Below are positions 8,443-17,166 of a DNA stretch of 64,000 nucleotides, in pieces. Below the pieces are notes generated by a model, which worked only from the letters and a program-made list of their open reading frames with translations, was not told the origin of the DNA and did not search any database. The DNA is from Tagaea sp. CACIAM 22H2. GTDB taxonomy: Bacteria > Pseudomonadota > Alphaproteobacteria > CACIAM-22H2. Position numbers and translations under genes: made by a program. The DNA lies in contig PVXE01000003.1 in NCBI GenBank assembly GCA_014444615.1, forward strand, positions 19,793 to 83,792. Direction: 5' to 3'. Each line of letters opens with the position of its first letter. Within the stretch, counting starts at the first letter, position 1.

Positions 8443-9495
8443 TCAGCCGGTCCCGAGGCGCGACAGCGCGTAACGCTCCGTCTTGATGCGCCCGAGCCAA
8501 TCGCCGGCGGCGAGATACCAATCGATCGTCGCGGCGAGGCCCGATTCGAAATCGTGCTGCGGCGCCCAGCCGAGTTCGCGCGCGGCTTTCGTCGCGTCGA
8601 TCGCGTAACGGCGATCATGGCCGGGGCGGTCGGCGACGTATTCGATCAAGCGCGTGCGCGGTCCTTCGATCGCGATGCCCAGCTTCGCGTCGATATGCGC
8701 GCAGATCGTTTTCACGATCGTCAGGTTGGCGAGTTCAGCCCCGCCGCCGAACGCGTAGACCTCGCCCGGCTTGCCCTTTTCAAGGGCGGCTTTGAGGCCG
8801 CGTACGTGATCTTCGACATGCAGCCAATCGCGGATCTGCTGCCCGTCGCCATAGACCGGCAATTTCTCGCCGGCCTTCGCCTTGGCGATCATCAGCGGGA
8901 TCAGCTTTTCGGGGAATTGCCACGGCCCGTAATTGTTGGAGCAATTCGTGATCAACGCCGGCAAGCCATAGGTCTTGAACCACGCGCGCACCAGATGATC
9001 GGACGCCGCCTTGCTGGCCGCGTAAGGGCTGTTCGGCGCGTAGGCCGTGGTCTCGCGGAACGGTTCGTCGTCGGGTTCCAGCGCGCCGAAGACCTCGTCG
9101 GTCGAGACATGCAGGAAACGGAAATCGGCGGGCGCGCCGCGTCCGCGCCAATATTCCAGCACCTCGACCAACAGACGGCCGGTCGCGCCGACATTCGTCT
9201 CGATGAAGGCGAGCGGCCCGTCGATCGAGCGATCGACATGCGTTTCGGCCGCGAAATTCACCACCGCATCTGGCTTGTGCTTGGCGAGGATATCGCGCAT
9301 CGCCGCGCGATCGCCGATATCCGCCTTGTGAAAGGCATAGCGCGGATTCTGCGCGGCCCCTTCCAGCGCTTCGGGATTGGCGGCGTAACCGAGCTTGTCG
9401 ACATTGACGATGCGCGTATCGGCATCGCGCAAGGCCAAGCGAACGAATGCCGAGCCGATGAACCCGCAGCCGCCGGTGACGAGGATCGTGCCCAT
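8443..9495 (-). CDS. rfbB: dTDP-glucose 4,6-dehydratase
   Basis: The protein has 350 residues. It shows ILVTGGCGFIGSAFVR, NFAAETHVDRSI, HVSTDEVFG with the catalytic Thr-Asp-Glu, and YAASKAASDHLVRAW with Tyr-x3-Lys, all matching RmlB. It converts dTDP-glucose to dTDP-4-keto-6-deoxyglucose. It sits 2 bp from both rmlA upstream and rmlD downstream, a compact operon. Longer upstream readings overlap rmlA and are rejected; ATG 9493-9495 starts at the Rossmann strand. Confidence 0.96.
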   Translation of the reverse strand: MGTILVTGGCGFIGSAFVRLALRDADTRIVNVDKLGYAANPEALEGAAQNPRYAFHKADIGDRAAMRDILAKHKPDAVVNFAAETHVDRSIDGPLAFIETNVGATGRLLVEVLEYWRGRGAPADFRFLHVSTDEVFGALEPDDEPFRETTAYAPNSPYAASKAASDHLVRAWFKTYGLPALITNCSNNYGPWQFPEKLIPLMIAKAKAGEKLPVYGDGQQIRDWLHVEDHVRGLKAALEKGKPGEVYAFGGGAELANLTIVKTICAHIDAKLGIAIEGPRTRLIEYVADRPGHDRRYAIDATKAARELGWAPQHDFESGLAATIDWYLAAGDWLGRIKTERYALSRLGTG

Positions 9496-9497
9496 CG

Positions 9498-10376
9498 TCA
9501 CGCGCGTCCGATCAAGCGCAGCAGATAGTCGCCGTAACCGGATTTTCGTAAAGGTTCGGCGAGCGTGGCGAGGCGATCGGCATCGATCCAGCCTTGGCGC
9601 CACGCGACTTCTTCGGGGCAGCCGATCTTCAAACCTTGGCGGCGTTCGACGGCGGCGATGAAATTCGCGGCGTCGAGCAGCGAATCTTGCGTGCCCGTAT
9701 CGAGCCACGCCGTGCCCCGGCTCAAGGTTTCGACCGTCAGCGTGTTCTCGGCCAAGTACGACGCGTTGAGATCGGTGATCTCCAACTCGCCGCGCGGCGA
9801 CGGCTTCTGCGTTTTGGCACGCGCGGGCGCCGTGCCGTCGTAGAAATAAAGCCCGGTGACGGCGAGATTGCTTTTCGGCGCTTTGGGTTTTTCGACGATC
9901 GACAGCGCCTTGCCGTTCGCGTCCATCTCGACCACGCCATAGCGTTCGGGATCGCGCACTTGATAGGCGAAGACCGTGGCACCTTTCGCATCGCGCTTGG
10001 CGATGCTCTGCAATCGGTTGGAGAGGCCTTCGCCGTAGAAGACGTTGTCACCCAAGATCAGCGCCGACGGCGCACCGGCCAGGAATTTCTCCGCGATGAT
10101 CAGCGCCTGAGCCAAGCCTTCGGGCTTGGGCTGTTCGGCATAGGTCAGTTCGATGCCATAGGCCGAGCCGTCGCCCAGCACGCGCTTGAACGCGGGCAGA
10201 TCCTGCGGCGTGGAGATCAGCAGGATCTCGCGCAAACCCGCCAGCATCAGCGTGCTGAGCGGGTAGTAGACCATTGGCTTGTCGTAGACGGGCAGCAATT
10301 GCTTGCTGACCGCCAATGTCGACGGATGCAAGCGCGTGCCCGCACCCCCCGCCAGAATGATTCCCTTACGGCCCAT
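9498..10376 (-). CDS. rfbA: Glucose-1-phosphate thymidylyltransferase
   Basis: The protein has 292 residues, the standard RmlA length. Motifs are [50 protein letters not shown] and [10 protein letters not shown]. It forms dTDP-glucose from dTTP and glucose-1-phosphate and is normally feedback-inhibited by dTDP-rhamnose. It is the first gene of the rmlA-B-D operon, with rmlC located separately at 10752. The ATG at 10374-10376 gives the family N-terminus. Confidence 0.96.
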   Translation of the reverse strand: MGRKGIILAGGAGTRLHPSTLAVSKQLLPVYDKPMVYYPLSTLMLAGLREILLISTPQDLPAFKRVLGDGSAYGIELTYAEQPKPEGLAQALIIAEKFLAGAPSALILGDNVFYGEGLSNRLQSIAKRDAKGATVFAYQVRDPERYGVVEMDANGKALSIVEKPKAPKSNLAVTGLYFYDGTAPARAKTQKPSPRGELEITDLNASYLAENTLTVETLSRGTAWLDTGTQDSLLDAANFIAAVERRQGLKIGCPEEVAWRQGWIDADRLATLAEPLRKSGYGDYLLRLIGRA

Positions 10377-10417
10377 AAGCGCCGGGTTTAGGCGAAGGGG
10401 CCTTGCCTATCAAGCGC

Positions 10418-10681
10418 TTACTGCGGCGTGCCGCCGGACGGCGTCGACGACGGCGGCGGCGGGCGGGTATAGCGCTCGATGACGTAGCCGGCGCCCGCAC
10501 CGACCGCGGCCCCGGCGATGGCCGCCGTGGTCACGCCGGGCGCGCCGACGACGAAATTATAGCCGACGATGGCGCCCGCCAGGGCTCCGCCGCCGGTAAA
10601 GGCTTCCTGGCGCGAGGGCATGTAGCACCCCGCGAGCGTCAGGCTGGCCGCCGCGACGGCCGCGATCTTGATCGGTTTCAT
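10418..10681 (-). CDS. Small lipoprotein with glycine-zipper segment
   Basis: The protein has 87 residues. A lipoprotein signal ends in LTLAGC with the lipidated Cys at residue 19. The mature part contains a Gly/Ala-rich glycine-zipper-like stretch (about residues 30-67) and a Pro/Ser-rich tail. The start at 10681 was chosen because AGAGAGG lies just upstream and the signal peptide begins there; a longer reading adds 15 charged residues. It lies between rmlA and rmlC, probably as a separate unit. It is an envelope protein of unknown function. Confidence 0.7.
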   Translation of the reverse strand: MKPIKIAAVAAASLTLAGCYMPSRQEAFTGGGALAGAIVGYNFVVGAPGVTTAAIAGAAVGAGAGYVIERYTRPPPPSSTPSGGTPQ

Positions 10682-10751
10682 CCGGACCTCTCTTCCCCGG
10701 ATTTCTTCCAGGGCCCCGGATTTCAACCCAAAACGGCCAAAAAGGCGAGTC

Positions 10752-11279
10752 TTAGGCCAAAAAAGGTGCCGACGCGTCGCGCGGGGCCAGCAAAACGGTC
10801 CCGGGATCGATCTTCCAGTCGATTTTCAGGGCCGGATCGTCCCATCGGACGGTCACCTCGTCCTTGGGGCTATAGGGCGCATCGACCTTGTAGGCGAAAT
10901 CCGCGACGTCGCTGAGCACCGCAAATCCATGGGCATAGCCGCGCGGGACCCACAACTGACGGCGATTATCGGCGGTCAACTCGACGCCCAGCCATTTGCC
11001 GAAATTGGGATGGCCCTTGCGCACTTCGGCCACCACATCCCACACCGCGCCCGCGACGCAATGGACGAGCTTGCCCTGCGCGTTGGGTTCGTTTTGCAGG
11101 TGAAGCCCGCGCAACGTGCCCCGCACGGAACGCGACAGATTGTCCTGCACGAACGGCCCGATGCCGATCTCGGCGTAACGCTGCGCGTTCCAGGTTTCCA
11201 GAAAATGGCCGCGATGGTCGCTGAAGATCTTCGGCTCGATCAGCTTGACGTCGGGTAGCGAAAGTTCGGTGACGTTCAT
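10752..11279 (-). CDS. rfbC: dTDP-4-dehydrorhamnose 3,5-epimerase
   Basis: The protein has 175 residues, a cupin RmlC. It has FSDHRGHFLETWN, QDNLSRSVRGTLRGLHLQ with the catalytic His region, VVAEVRKGHPNFGKW, and WVPRGYAHGFAVLSDVADFAYKV. It epimerises C3 and C5 of dTDP-4-keto-6-deoxyglucose. Its ATG overlaps the stop of the NAD-epimerase gene (ATGA), so it is co-translated with that gene rather than with rmlA-B-D. Given that pairing, it might serve a related keto-sugar instead of the rhamnose pathway. Confidence 0.93.
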   Translation of the reverse strand: MNVTELSLPDVKLIEPKIFSDHRGHFLETWNAQRYAEIGIGPFVQDNLSRSVRGTLRGLHLQNEPNAQGKLVHCVAGAVWDVVAEVRKGHPNFGKWLGVELTADNRRQLWVPRGYAHGFAVLSDVADFAYKVDAPYSPKDEVTVRWDDPALKIDWKIDPGTVLLAPRDASAPFLA

Positions 11280-12220
11280 ACGTTTCCGTAAACCGTGTTG
11301 CGGATCATCTTGAAGCCCTTCATCAGCTCGACGATGCCGTCGTCCAGCGAATGGGCCGGGTTGAAGCCGGTCGCTTCGATGCGCGCGTTCGACACGATGT
11401 AGTCGCGCTTGTCCGGGTCCTCGCCGATCGGCGCTTCCATGAACACGAAGCCGGGCACGTGCTTCTGGATGCGCTCGCAAAGTTCCCATTTCGACAGATT
11501 GGCGTCCGACAGGCCGACGTTATAAGGCCGGTCCTTCATCGCATCGAACCGCGCGAGCCCATGCAGGAAAGCGCGCGCCACGTCGCGCACATGCACGTAG
11601 TTGCGCTTGAAATGCGGCTCGAACAGCACGACCGCGCGATCGGTGACCGCGCGATGGACGAAATCGTTGACCAGCAGATCGATGCGCATGCGCGGGCTCA
11701 TCCCGAACACGGTGGCGAGGCGGAACGAGATCGCGTTGCCGCGATCCAGCGCCGCTTTTTCCGCGTCGACCTTGGTGGTGCCGTAAAGCGAGATCGGGCG
11801 CAGCGGCGAATCTTCCGTGCATTCCTTGCCCTTCTCGCCCACGCCGTAGCCCGAATTGGTGATCGGCATCAGCACGCGCTGGTCTTTCGACAACAGCTTC
11901 AGCAGCGTTTTGACCGCCCCCAGATTGATCGTCTCGGCGCCGATCTTGTCGGCGTTGCAAAGCGGAGCGCCGACGAGTGCCGCGAGCGGCACCACGACAT
12001 CGGCCTTGGCGACCAGCGGCTTCAGCACGGCTTCGTCGCGCGCGTCGCCGCGCACGATGTCGAAATCCGGATGCGCGCAGACATGGGCGAGCGGCGCCTG
12101 CTTGAACATGAAATTATCCAGCACCGTCACCGCATAGCCCGCGTCGAGCATGGCGGGCACCATGGTGGAGCCCAAATAGCCCGCACCGCCGGTCACGAGA
12201 ATCCGCGTTTTCTGCGCCAT
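11276..12220 (-). CDS. NAD-dependent nucleotide-sugar epimerase/dehydratase
   Basis: The protein has 314 residues of the extended SDR family. The NAD motif VTGGAGYLGSTMV is at the start, VPLAALVGAPLCN replaces the usual post-beta4 segment, NSGYGVGEKG is in the Ser region, and YGTTKVDAEKAAL carries Tyr-x3-Lys. HFKRNYVHVRDVARAF is also typical. It precedes and overlaps rfbC by 4 bp, and is divergent from the kinase-E1-ColD operon 115 bp away. It could act on the product of that operon, for example as a 4-reductase or epimerase. The specific reaction is not readable. Confidence 0.85.
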   Translation of the reverse strand: MAQKTRILVTGGAGYLGSTMVPAMLDAGYAVTVLDNFMFKQAPLAHVCAHPDFDIVRGDARDEAVLKPLVAKADVVVPLAALVGAPLCNADKIGAETINLGAVKTLLKLLSKDQRVLMPITNSGYGVGEKGKECTEDSPLRPISLYGTTKVDAEKAALDRGNAISFRLATVFGMSPRMRIDLLVNDFVHRAVTDRAVVLFEPHFKRNYVHVRDVARAFLHGLARFDAMKDRPYNVGLSDANLSKWELCERIQKHVPGFVFMEAPIGEDPDKRDYIVSNARIEATGFNPAHSLDDGIVELMKGFKMIRNTVYGNV

Positions 12221-12335
12221 TTTCGTTCCTTCCCGAGAAGTCCGCTTGGGTCTAAGTCAGGTCCGTTCACTTGGCAAGTGATGGGGCTTCGGGCGATAGT
12301 CAGGATAAGAATTTCCCGCCGGAGTCGCCAAGCCC

Positions 12336-13340
12336 GTGATCATCAGCCGCACGCCCTATCGCCTGTCGCTGTTCGGCGGCGGGACCGATTACCCGAAATG
12401 GTACCTGAAGCACGGCGGAGCGGTGATCGGCACCGCGATCGACAAATACTGCAATATCTCTGTCCGGCGCTTGCCGCCCTTTTTCGAGCACCGCTATCGC
12501 ATCGTCTGGAGCAAGATCGAACTGGTCAACGACCTGCTCGAAATCGACCATCCGGCCGTGCGCGCGATCTTGCTGGATATGAAGGAACGCCGGGGCCTGG
12601 AAATCCACCATGACGGCGATTTGCCGGCGCGCTCGGGCCTCGGCTCGTCCTCGTCCTTCACCGTCGGCCTGCTGAACGCGCTGCATGCGATGCGCGGGCG
12701 CATGGTGTCGAAGGACGAACTCGCCAAGGACGCGCTGCGCATCGAGCAAGAGGTGATCCGCGAACCCGTGGGCTCGCAGGACCAAGTCTGGGCCGCTTAT
12801 GGCGGTTTGAACCGTATCGATTTCGAGCGCGACGGCTCGTTCGCCGTCACGCCGTTGATCCTCGGCCGCGAGCGCCGCGACGAATTGGAAGGCAGCTTGA
12901 TGCTGTTCTTTACCGGCTTGTCGCGCTTCGCGATGACCATGGCGAAGAAACAGATCGCCAATATGGACGCCAAGGAGCGCAACCTGCACCGGATGCGCGA
13001 GATGGTGGACGAAGCGCAGGCGATCATCACTGCCCCCCGCCGGCCGATGCTGGAGTTGGGCACGCTGCTGCTGGAAGCCTGGCGCCTGAAGCGCGAATTG
13101 GCCGAGGGCGTGTCGACGCCCGAGATCGACGCGATCCACGATGCCGCGATTTCGGCCGGGGCCGTCGGCGGCAAGCTGCTGGGGGCCGGCGGCGGCGGCT
13201 TCATGTCCTTCGTCGTGCCGCCGGAAAAACGCCAAGCGGTGCGCGAGAAACTCGGCCATTTGATCGAGGTCGAGATCCGCATCAACGCCCCCGGCAGCCG
13301 CATCGTGGTTTACGAGCCCGACGACGCTTTTCAGGACTGA
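12336..13340 (+). CDS. GHMP kinase resembling heptose-7-phosphate kinase (HddA-like)
   Basis: The protein has 334 residues with a GTG start at 12336. GHMP motif 1 is RTPYRLSLFGGGTDYP; motif 2, the ATP loop, is LPARSGLGSSSSFTVGLL near residue 100; motif 3 is GGKLLGAGGGGFMSF near residue 285. The opening motif is typical of D-glycero-D-manno-heptose 7-phosphate kinase and relatives that phosphorylate a sugar anomeric centre. No gmhA, gmhB or hddC homologue lies in the window, so the substrate may differ. It is the first gene of a probable operon with the E1alpha, E1beta and ColD-like genes (65 bp gap). Confidence 0.85.
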   Translation: MIISRTPYRLSLFGGGTDYPKWYLKHGGAVIGTAIDKYCNISVRRLPPFFEHRYRIVWSKIELVNDLLEIDHPAVRAILLDMKERRGLEIHHDGDLPARSGLGSSSSFTVGLLNALHAMRGRMVSKDELAKDALRIEQEVIREPVGSQDQVWAAYGGLNRIDFERDGSFAVTPLILGRERRDELEGSLMLFFTGLSRFAMTMAKKQIANMDAKERNLHRMREMVDEAQAIITAPRRPMLELGTLLLEAWRLKRELAEGVSTPEIDAIHDAAISAGAVGGKLLGAGGGGFMSFVVPPEKRQAVREKLGHLIEVEIRINAPGSRIVVYEPDDAFQD

Positions 13341-13404
13341 ACTTGGCGGATTCGAGGGGGACCGGTACGATCCCAGGCGTCGAGTCGGCACCCTAGGGAG
13401 AGCC

Positions 13405-14373
13405 ATGCCCGCCCCGAAACCCGTCCCGCCGAAAAAGGCCGATCCGGCCCGGCTCTACCGCGCCGTGCGGCGCATCCGCCGGGTCGAGGAGGAGGTGGCG
13501 CGTATCTACCCCTCCGACAAGATCAAAAGCCCCGTCCATCTGTCGATCGGTCAGGAAGGCATCGCCGTCGGCGTGTGCGATCCGCTGGAACCGCGCGACG
13601 CCGTGTCGGGCACGTATCGGGGCCACGCCACCTATCTCGCCAAGGGCGGCAACCTGAACGCCATGATGGCGGAGCTGTTCGGCAAGGACACGGGCTGCGC
13701 GCGGGGCAAGGGCGGCTCGATGCATCTCGTCGACATGAAGGCGAACGTGCTGGGCTGTTCGGCCGTCGTCGGCACGACCGTGCCGGTCGCCGCGGGTTTC
13801 GCGATGGCGCAGAAGATGCGCAAGACCGGCGCCGTGGTCGCGTGTTTCCTGGGCGATGGCGCCTCCGAAGAAGGCTGCTTCCCCGAGACGCTGAACTTCG
13901 CCGCCCTGCACAAGCTGCCGGTGATCTTCGTTTGCGAGAATAACGGCTTCGCGATTCACGAGCCGCTCGCCAAGCGCTGGGCGACCGACAAACTCTGCGA
14001 GCGCGTGCGCACCTATGGCATTCCGGCGGTGCGCTTTGCCGATTCCGACACCGTGAAGATCCGCGACCACATCGCCAAGGCGTTGCCCGCGATGCGCAAA
14101 GGTGGCGGGCCGATCTTCCTGGAATGCATGACCTGGCGCTGGCGCGAGCATGTCGGCCCCGGCGAGGATTACGACGCCGGGTTCCGCAGCAAAGCCGATC
14201 TTGCGAAGTGGCAGAAGAAAGATCCGGTCGTCGTGCTGGCCAAAAAGCTCGACAAGAAAGTCAAAGCCGCGATCGACGCGGAGATCGAAGCGGAGCTCGC
14301 CGCTGCGGTGCAATTCGCCGAGACCTCGCCCTGGCCCGACGCGAAGGAGCTGTATAGCGATGTCTTCGCGTAA
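13405..14373 (+). CDS. Thiamine-diphosphate dehydrogenase E1 component, alpha subunit
   Basis: The protein has 322 residues. The E1alpha layout is clear: HLSIGQEGIAVG, YRGHATYLAKGG, GCARGKGGSMHL, and the ThDP/Mg motif from GDGASEEG (about residue 150) to ENNGFAI. Normally it forms an alpha2beta2 decarboxylase that hands an acyl group to an E2 lipoyl protein. No E2 or E3 gene is nearby. Instead the pair lies between a sugar kinase and a PLP sugar dehydrase. Its stop overlaps the E1beta start by 14 bp. Transfer of a two-carbon unit to a keto sugar is a hypothesis from context. Confidence 0.87.
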   Translation: MPAPKPVPPKKADPARLYRAVRRIRRVEEEVARIYPSDKIKSPVHLSIGQEGIAVGVCDPLEPRDAVSGTYRGHATYLAKGGNLNAMMAELFGKDTGCARGKGGSMHLVDMKANVLGCSAVVGTTVPVAAGFAMAQKMRKTGAVVACFLGDGASEEGCFPETLNFAALHKLPVIFVCENNGFAIHEPLAKRWATDKLCERVRTYGIPAVRFADSDTVKIRDHIAKALPAMRKGGGPIFLECMTWRWREHVGPGEDYDAGFRSKADLAKWQKKDPVVVLAKKLDKKVKAAIDAEIEAELAAAVQFAETSPWPDAKELYSDVFA

Positions 14374-15472
14374 GAAACTCCCCCCGCCGCCGCTGACCTG
14401 GCCCGGCCGCATGGAAGACGGGCGGCGCGTGTTGCGCTATGTCGACGCGCTGTCGGAAGCCGTGGCGCTGGAAATGACGCGCGACGAGAAGGTCTTCCTG
14501 TTCGGCCTGGACGTCGACGACCATAAATCGATCCAAGGCTCGACGCGCGGATTGCTCGAACGCTTCGGCAAGGATCGCGTGTTCACCACGCCGTTGTCGG
14601 AAGACGCGATGACCGGTGTGGCGATCGGCGCCGCGATGGCCGGCATGCGGCCGATCCATGTGCATATCCGCATGGATTTCCTGATGCTGTGCATGAACCA
14701 GATCGTCAACATCGCCAGCAAGGCGCGCTACATGTATGGCGGCCAGGTGAAAGTGCCGATGGTCGTGCGTTCGATCATCGGCAAATCCTGGGGCCAGGGT
14801 GCCCAACACAGCCAGGCTTTGCACTCGCTGTTCATGCATTTGCCCGGTATGAAAGTGGCGGCCCCGTCCAACGCGCATGACGCGAAGGGCTGCACCATCG
14901 CCGCGATCCGCGACGACAACCCGGTGCTGATGATGGAGCACCGCCTGCTCTATCCGACCGAGGCGGTCGTCAACGAAGGCGCTTACGTGGTGCCGCCGGG
15001 CCGCAGCCGCGTGTGCCGTTTCGGGCGCGACGTGACGATCGTGGGCGTGTCGAACATGGTCGTCGAAGCCTTGCGCGCCGCCGAGTTGCTGTCGGAAGCG
15101 GGCGTGTCGGCCGAAGTGATCGACCCGATTTGGCTTGCTCCGCTCGACACCGACACGATCATCGAAAGTGCCCGGCGCACGCGCAAAGTGCTGATCGCGG
15201 ACAATGGCTGGCTCAATTGCGGTGCGTCGGCCGAAATCGCCGCGCGCCTTGCCGAAGCGCTCGCCGGCGAAGGCCCGATCCAGATCAAGCGCGTGGGCTT
15301 CGCGCCCACGCCCTGCCCGCCCTCGCCCGAGTTGGAGAACGCGTTCTATCCCAACCCCGGCACGATCGCGGCGGCGGCCTATGCGCTGGCCAAGCCCGAT
15401 GCGCCCGCCTGGGCGCCCGATCCGGCGGCCACGAAACTCGCCTATCAGCTTCAGTTCAAGGGGCCGTTCTGA
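14360..15472 (+). CDS. Thiamine-diphosphate dehydrogenase E1 component, beta subunit
   Basis: The protein has 370 residues, somewhat longer than the usual 325-340 because of about 25 extra N-terminal and some C-terminal residues. It has ALSEAVALEMTRDEKVFLFGLDVDD, RVFTTPLSEDAMTGVAIGAAMAG with the conserved cofactor-activating Glu, QHSQALHSLFMHLPGMKVAAPSN, and a transketolase C-terminal domain with TIVGVSNMV and IDPIWLAPLD. It pairs with the E1alpha subunit, and the ATG at 14360 lies within the alpha stop region. The TGA is shared with the ATG of the ColD-like gene (TGATG), implying coupled expression. Confidence 0.87.
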   Translation: MSSRKKLPPPPLTWPGRMEDGRRVLRYVDALSEAVALEMTRDEKVFLFGLDVDDHKSIQGSTRGLLERFGKDRVFTTPLSEDAMTGVAIGAAMAGMRPIHVHIRMDFLMLCMNQIVNIASKARYMYGGQVKVPMVVRSIIGKSWGQGAQHSQALHSLFMHLPGMKVAAPSNAHDAKGCTIAAIRDDNPVLMMEHRLLYPTEAVVNEGAYVVPPGRSRVCRFGRDVTIVGVSNMVVEALRAAELLSEAGVSAEVIDPIWLAPLDTDTIIESARRTRKVLIADNGWLNCGASAEIAARLAEALAGEGPIQIKRVGFAPTPCPPSPELENAFYPNPGTIAAAAYALAKPDAPAWAPDPAATKLAYQLQFKGPF

Positions 15473-16647
15473 TGTTTTATGAATTGGCCACGCCGTCCTG
15501 GGGTCCGGAAGAGATCGACGCGCTGCAAGCGGTGATCGTGTCCGGCCGTTTCACGATGGGCGAGCGCGTGGCGAAATTCGAAGCCGAATTCGCCGCCTAT
15601 CACGGCAAGAAATACGGCGTGATGGTGAATTCGGGCTCGTCGGCGAATCTGATTTCGATCGCCGCACTCGCCTATCACTCGACGCGGCCGTTGAAGCGCG
15701 GCGACGAAGTTTTGGTGCCCGCGATTTCGTGGAGCACCACCTATCACCCGCTGCAGCAATACGGCCTGAAATGCCGGTTCATCGATGTCGAGCTCGACAC
15801 GCTGAACATGGACGTGTCGAAGCTTGAAGCGGCCTTGACCAAGGACACGAAGGCGCTGCTCGCCGTGTCGATCCTCGGCAATCCGTGCCAGCTCGATGTG
15901 ATGCGCAAATTCTGCGACAAGCACGGGCTGTGGTTCATGGAAGACAATTGCGAATCCATGGACGCGGAATTGCCGTCGGGCCAGAAGGCCGGCACGCTCG
16001 GCGATCTCAACACGTTCAGCTTCTTCTTCTCGCACCACATCTCGACGATGGAAGGCGGGATCGTTCTGACCGACGATCTGGAGCTTTACCATCTGCTGAA
16101 ATGCATGCGCGCCCATGGCTGGACGCGCGATATCCCGACCGACTCGCCGCTCTACAAGCGCGGGGCGAGCGACCATTTCGAGGCCTATCGCTTCCTGTTC
16201 CCGGGCTACAACGTCCGCCCGCTGGAAATGGAAGCGGCGGTGGGTAGCGAGCAGCTCAAGAAGCTGCCCGCGATGACCGCCGCCCGGCGCAAGAACCTCG
16301 CGCTGTTCCAGAAGCTGTTCGCCGGCGACGAGAATTTCATCATCCAGCGCGAGCACGGCAAAAGCTCGTCCTTCTGCTTCACGATGATCCTCAATCCGAA
16401 GAAGGATCTCGACCGCGAGAAGATTTTCGCGGCGTTGAAGTCGGCGGATATCGGGTTCCGCATCATCACCGGCGGCTGCTTCCTGCGCCACGACACGATC
16501 AAGTATTACGATTACTCGATCGCCGGGAACGGCACGCCGAACGCGGAGCTGGCGCATGATCGCGGCTTCTTCGTCGGCAACCATCCGCAGGATCTGACCC
16601 CGCAGATCGAAACCCTGCGCCGCGTGCTGGATAAAGCGGTCGCGTAA
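15472..16647 (+). CDS. ColD-type PLP/PMP-dependent nucleotide-sugar 3-dehydrase
   Basis: The protein has 391 residues of the DegT fold, but the Schiff-base lysine is replaced. SFFFSHHISTMEGG has His188-His189 where aminotransferases have Lys. This is the hallmark of ColD (GDP-4-keto-6-deoxymannose 3-dehydrase), whose catalytic residue is also His188. Other stretches recalling ColD are VPAISWSTTYHPLQQYGL, MEDNCESM, RAHGWTRDIP and PGYNVRPLEMEAAVGSEQLKKLP. ColD removes the C3 hydroxyl to give a 3,6-dideoxy-4-keto sugar, using PMP and glutamate. It follows E1beta with a 1-bp overlap. Substrate nucleotide (GDP or CDP) is not proven. Confidence 0.88.
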   Translation: MFYELATPSWGPEEIDALQAVIVSGRFTMGERVAKFEAEFAAYHGKKYGVMVNSGSSANLISIAALAYHSTRPLKRGDEVLVPAISWSTTYHPLQQYGLKCRFIDVELDTLNMDVSKLEAALTKDTKALLAVSILGNPCQLDVMRKFCDKHGLWFMEDNCESMDAELPSGQKAGTLGDLNTFSFFFSHHISTMEGGIVLTDDLELYHLLKCMRAHGWTRDIPTDSPLYKRGASDHFEAYRFLFPGYNVRPLEMEAAVGSEQLKKLPAMTAARRKNLALFQKLFAGDENFIIQREHGKSSSFCFTMILNPKKDLDREKIFAALKSADIGFRIITGGCFLRHDTIKYYDYSIAGNGTPNAELAHDRGFFVGNHPQDLTPQIETLRRVLDKAVA

Positions 16648-17121
16648 CTAACCGCGATGATAGGGGTGGCCGGCGAGCAGCGAGGCCGAACGGTAAAGCT
16701 GTTCGGCCAGCATCGCGCGCGCCAGCAAATGCGGAAACACCATCGGGCCGAAGCTGAGTTTCGTGCGCGCTTTGGCGAGTAACGGTGACGCAAGCCCATC
16801 CGCCCCGCCGATGACGAAGGCGAGGTTGGCATGGCCTTCGTCGCGGATACGGCCCAGCAGCGCCGCGAATTCCTCGGTCGACAGCGCCTTGCCTTTGGGG
16901 TCTAGCGCGATCAGCGGCGCGCCGTCGGGAATTTGCGCAAGCAGCTTGGCGCCCTCGTCGTCCTTGCGGCGCGCAGGCTCGCGTTCCTTGGTTTCGATTT
17001 CGCGTATGTCGAGCGGCCCCAGCCCGGCGGGGGCGGGTTTCAGCCGCTTCGCATATTCGGCGACGAGCGCGTCTTCCGCCGTGCCGCGGGCCTTGCCGGC
17101 CGCGCAGATGATCAAGCGCAT
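16648..17121 (-). CDS. rlmH: 23S rRNA pseudouridine1915 N3-methyltransferase
   Basis: The protein has 157 residues, normal for RlmH. It has the SPOUT knot IGGADG at residues 104-109, LDPKGKALSTEEFA in the middle, FPHLLARAMLAEQLYRS, and the typical C-terminal HPYHRG that contacts the rRNA. It methylates m3-pseudouridine 1915 in helix 69 of the assembled ribosome. It lies downstream of rsfS, as in many bacteria. Its stop directly abuts the stop of the convergent ColD-like gene. Confidence 0.95.
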   Translation of the reverse strand: MRLIICAAGKARGTAEDALVAEYAKRLKPAPAGLGPLDIREIETKEREPARRKDDEGAKLLAQIPDGAPLIALDPKGKALSTEEFAALLGRIRDEGHANLAFVIGGADGLASPLLAKARTKLSFGPMVFPHLLARAMLAEQLYRSASLLAGHPYHRG

Positions 17122-17166
17122 CGTCGTTCCGGCGGCGCGTGGATTGCGCCGCCGCCTTTCAATCCG

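Noticed and set aside
12267..12281. TCACTTGGCAAGTGA palindrome in the divergent gap
   Set aside because: A single short palindrome with no known regulator nearby; symmetry alone is weak evidence.
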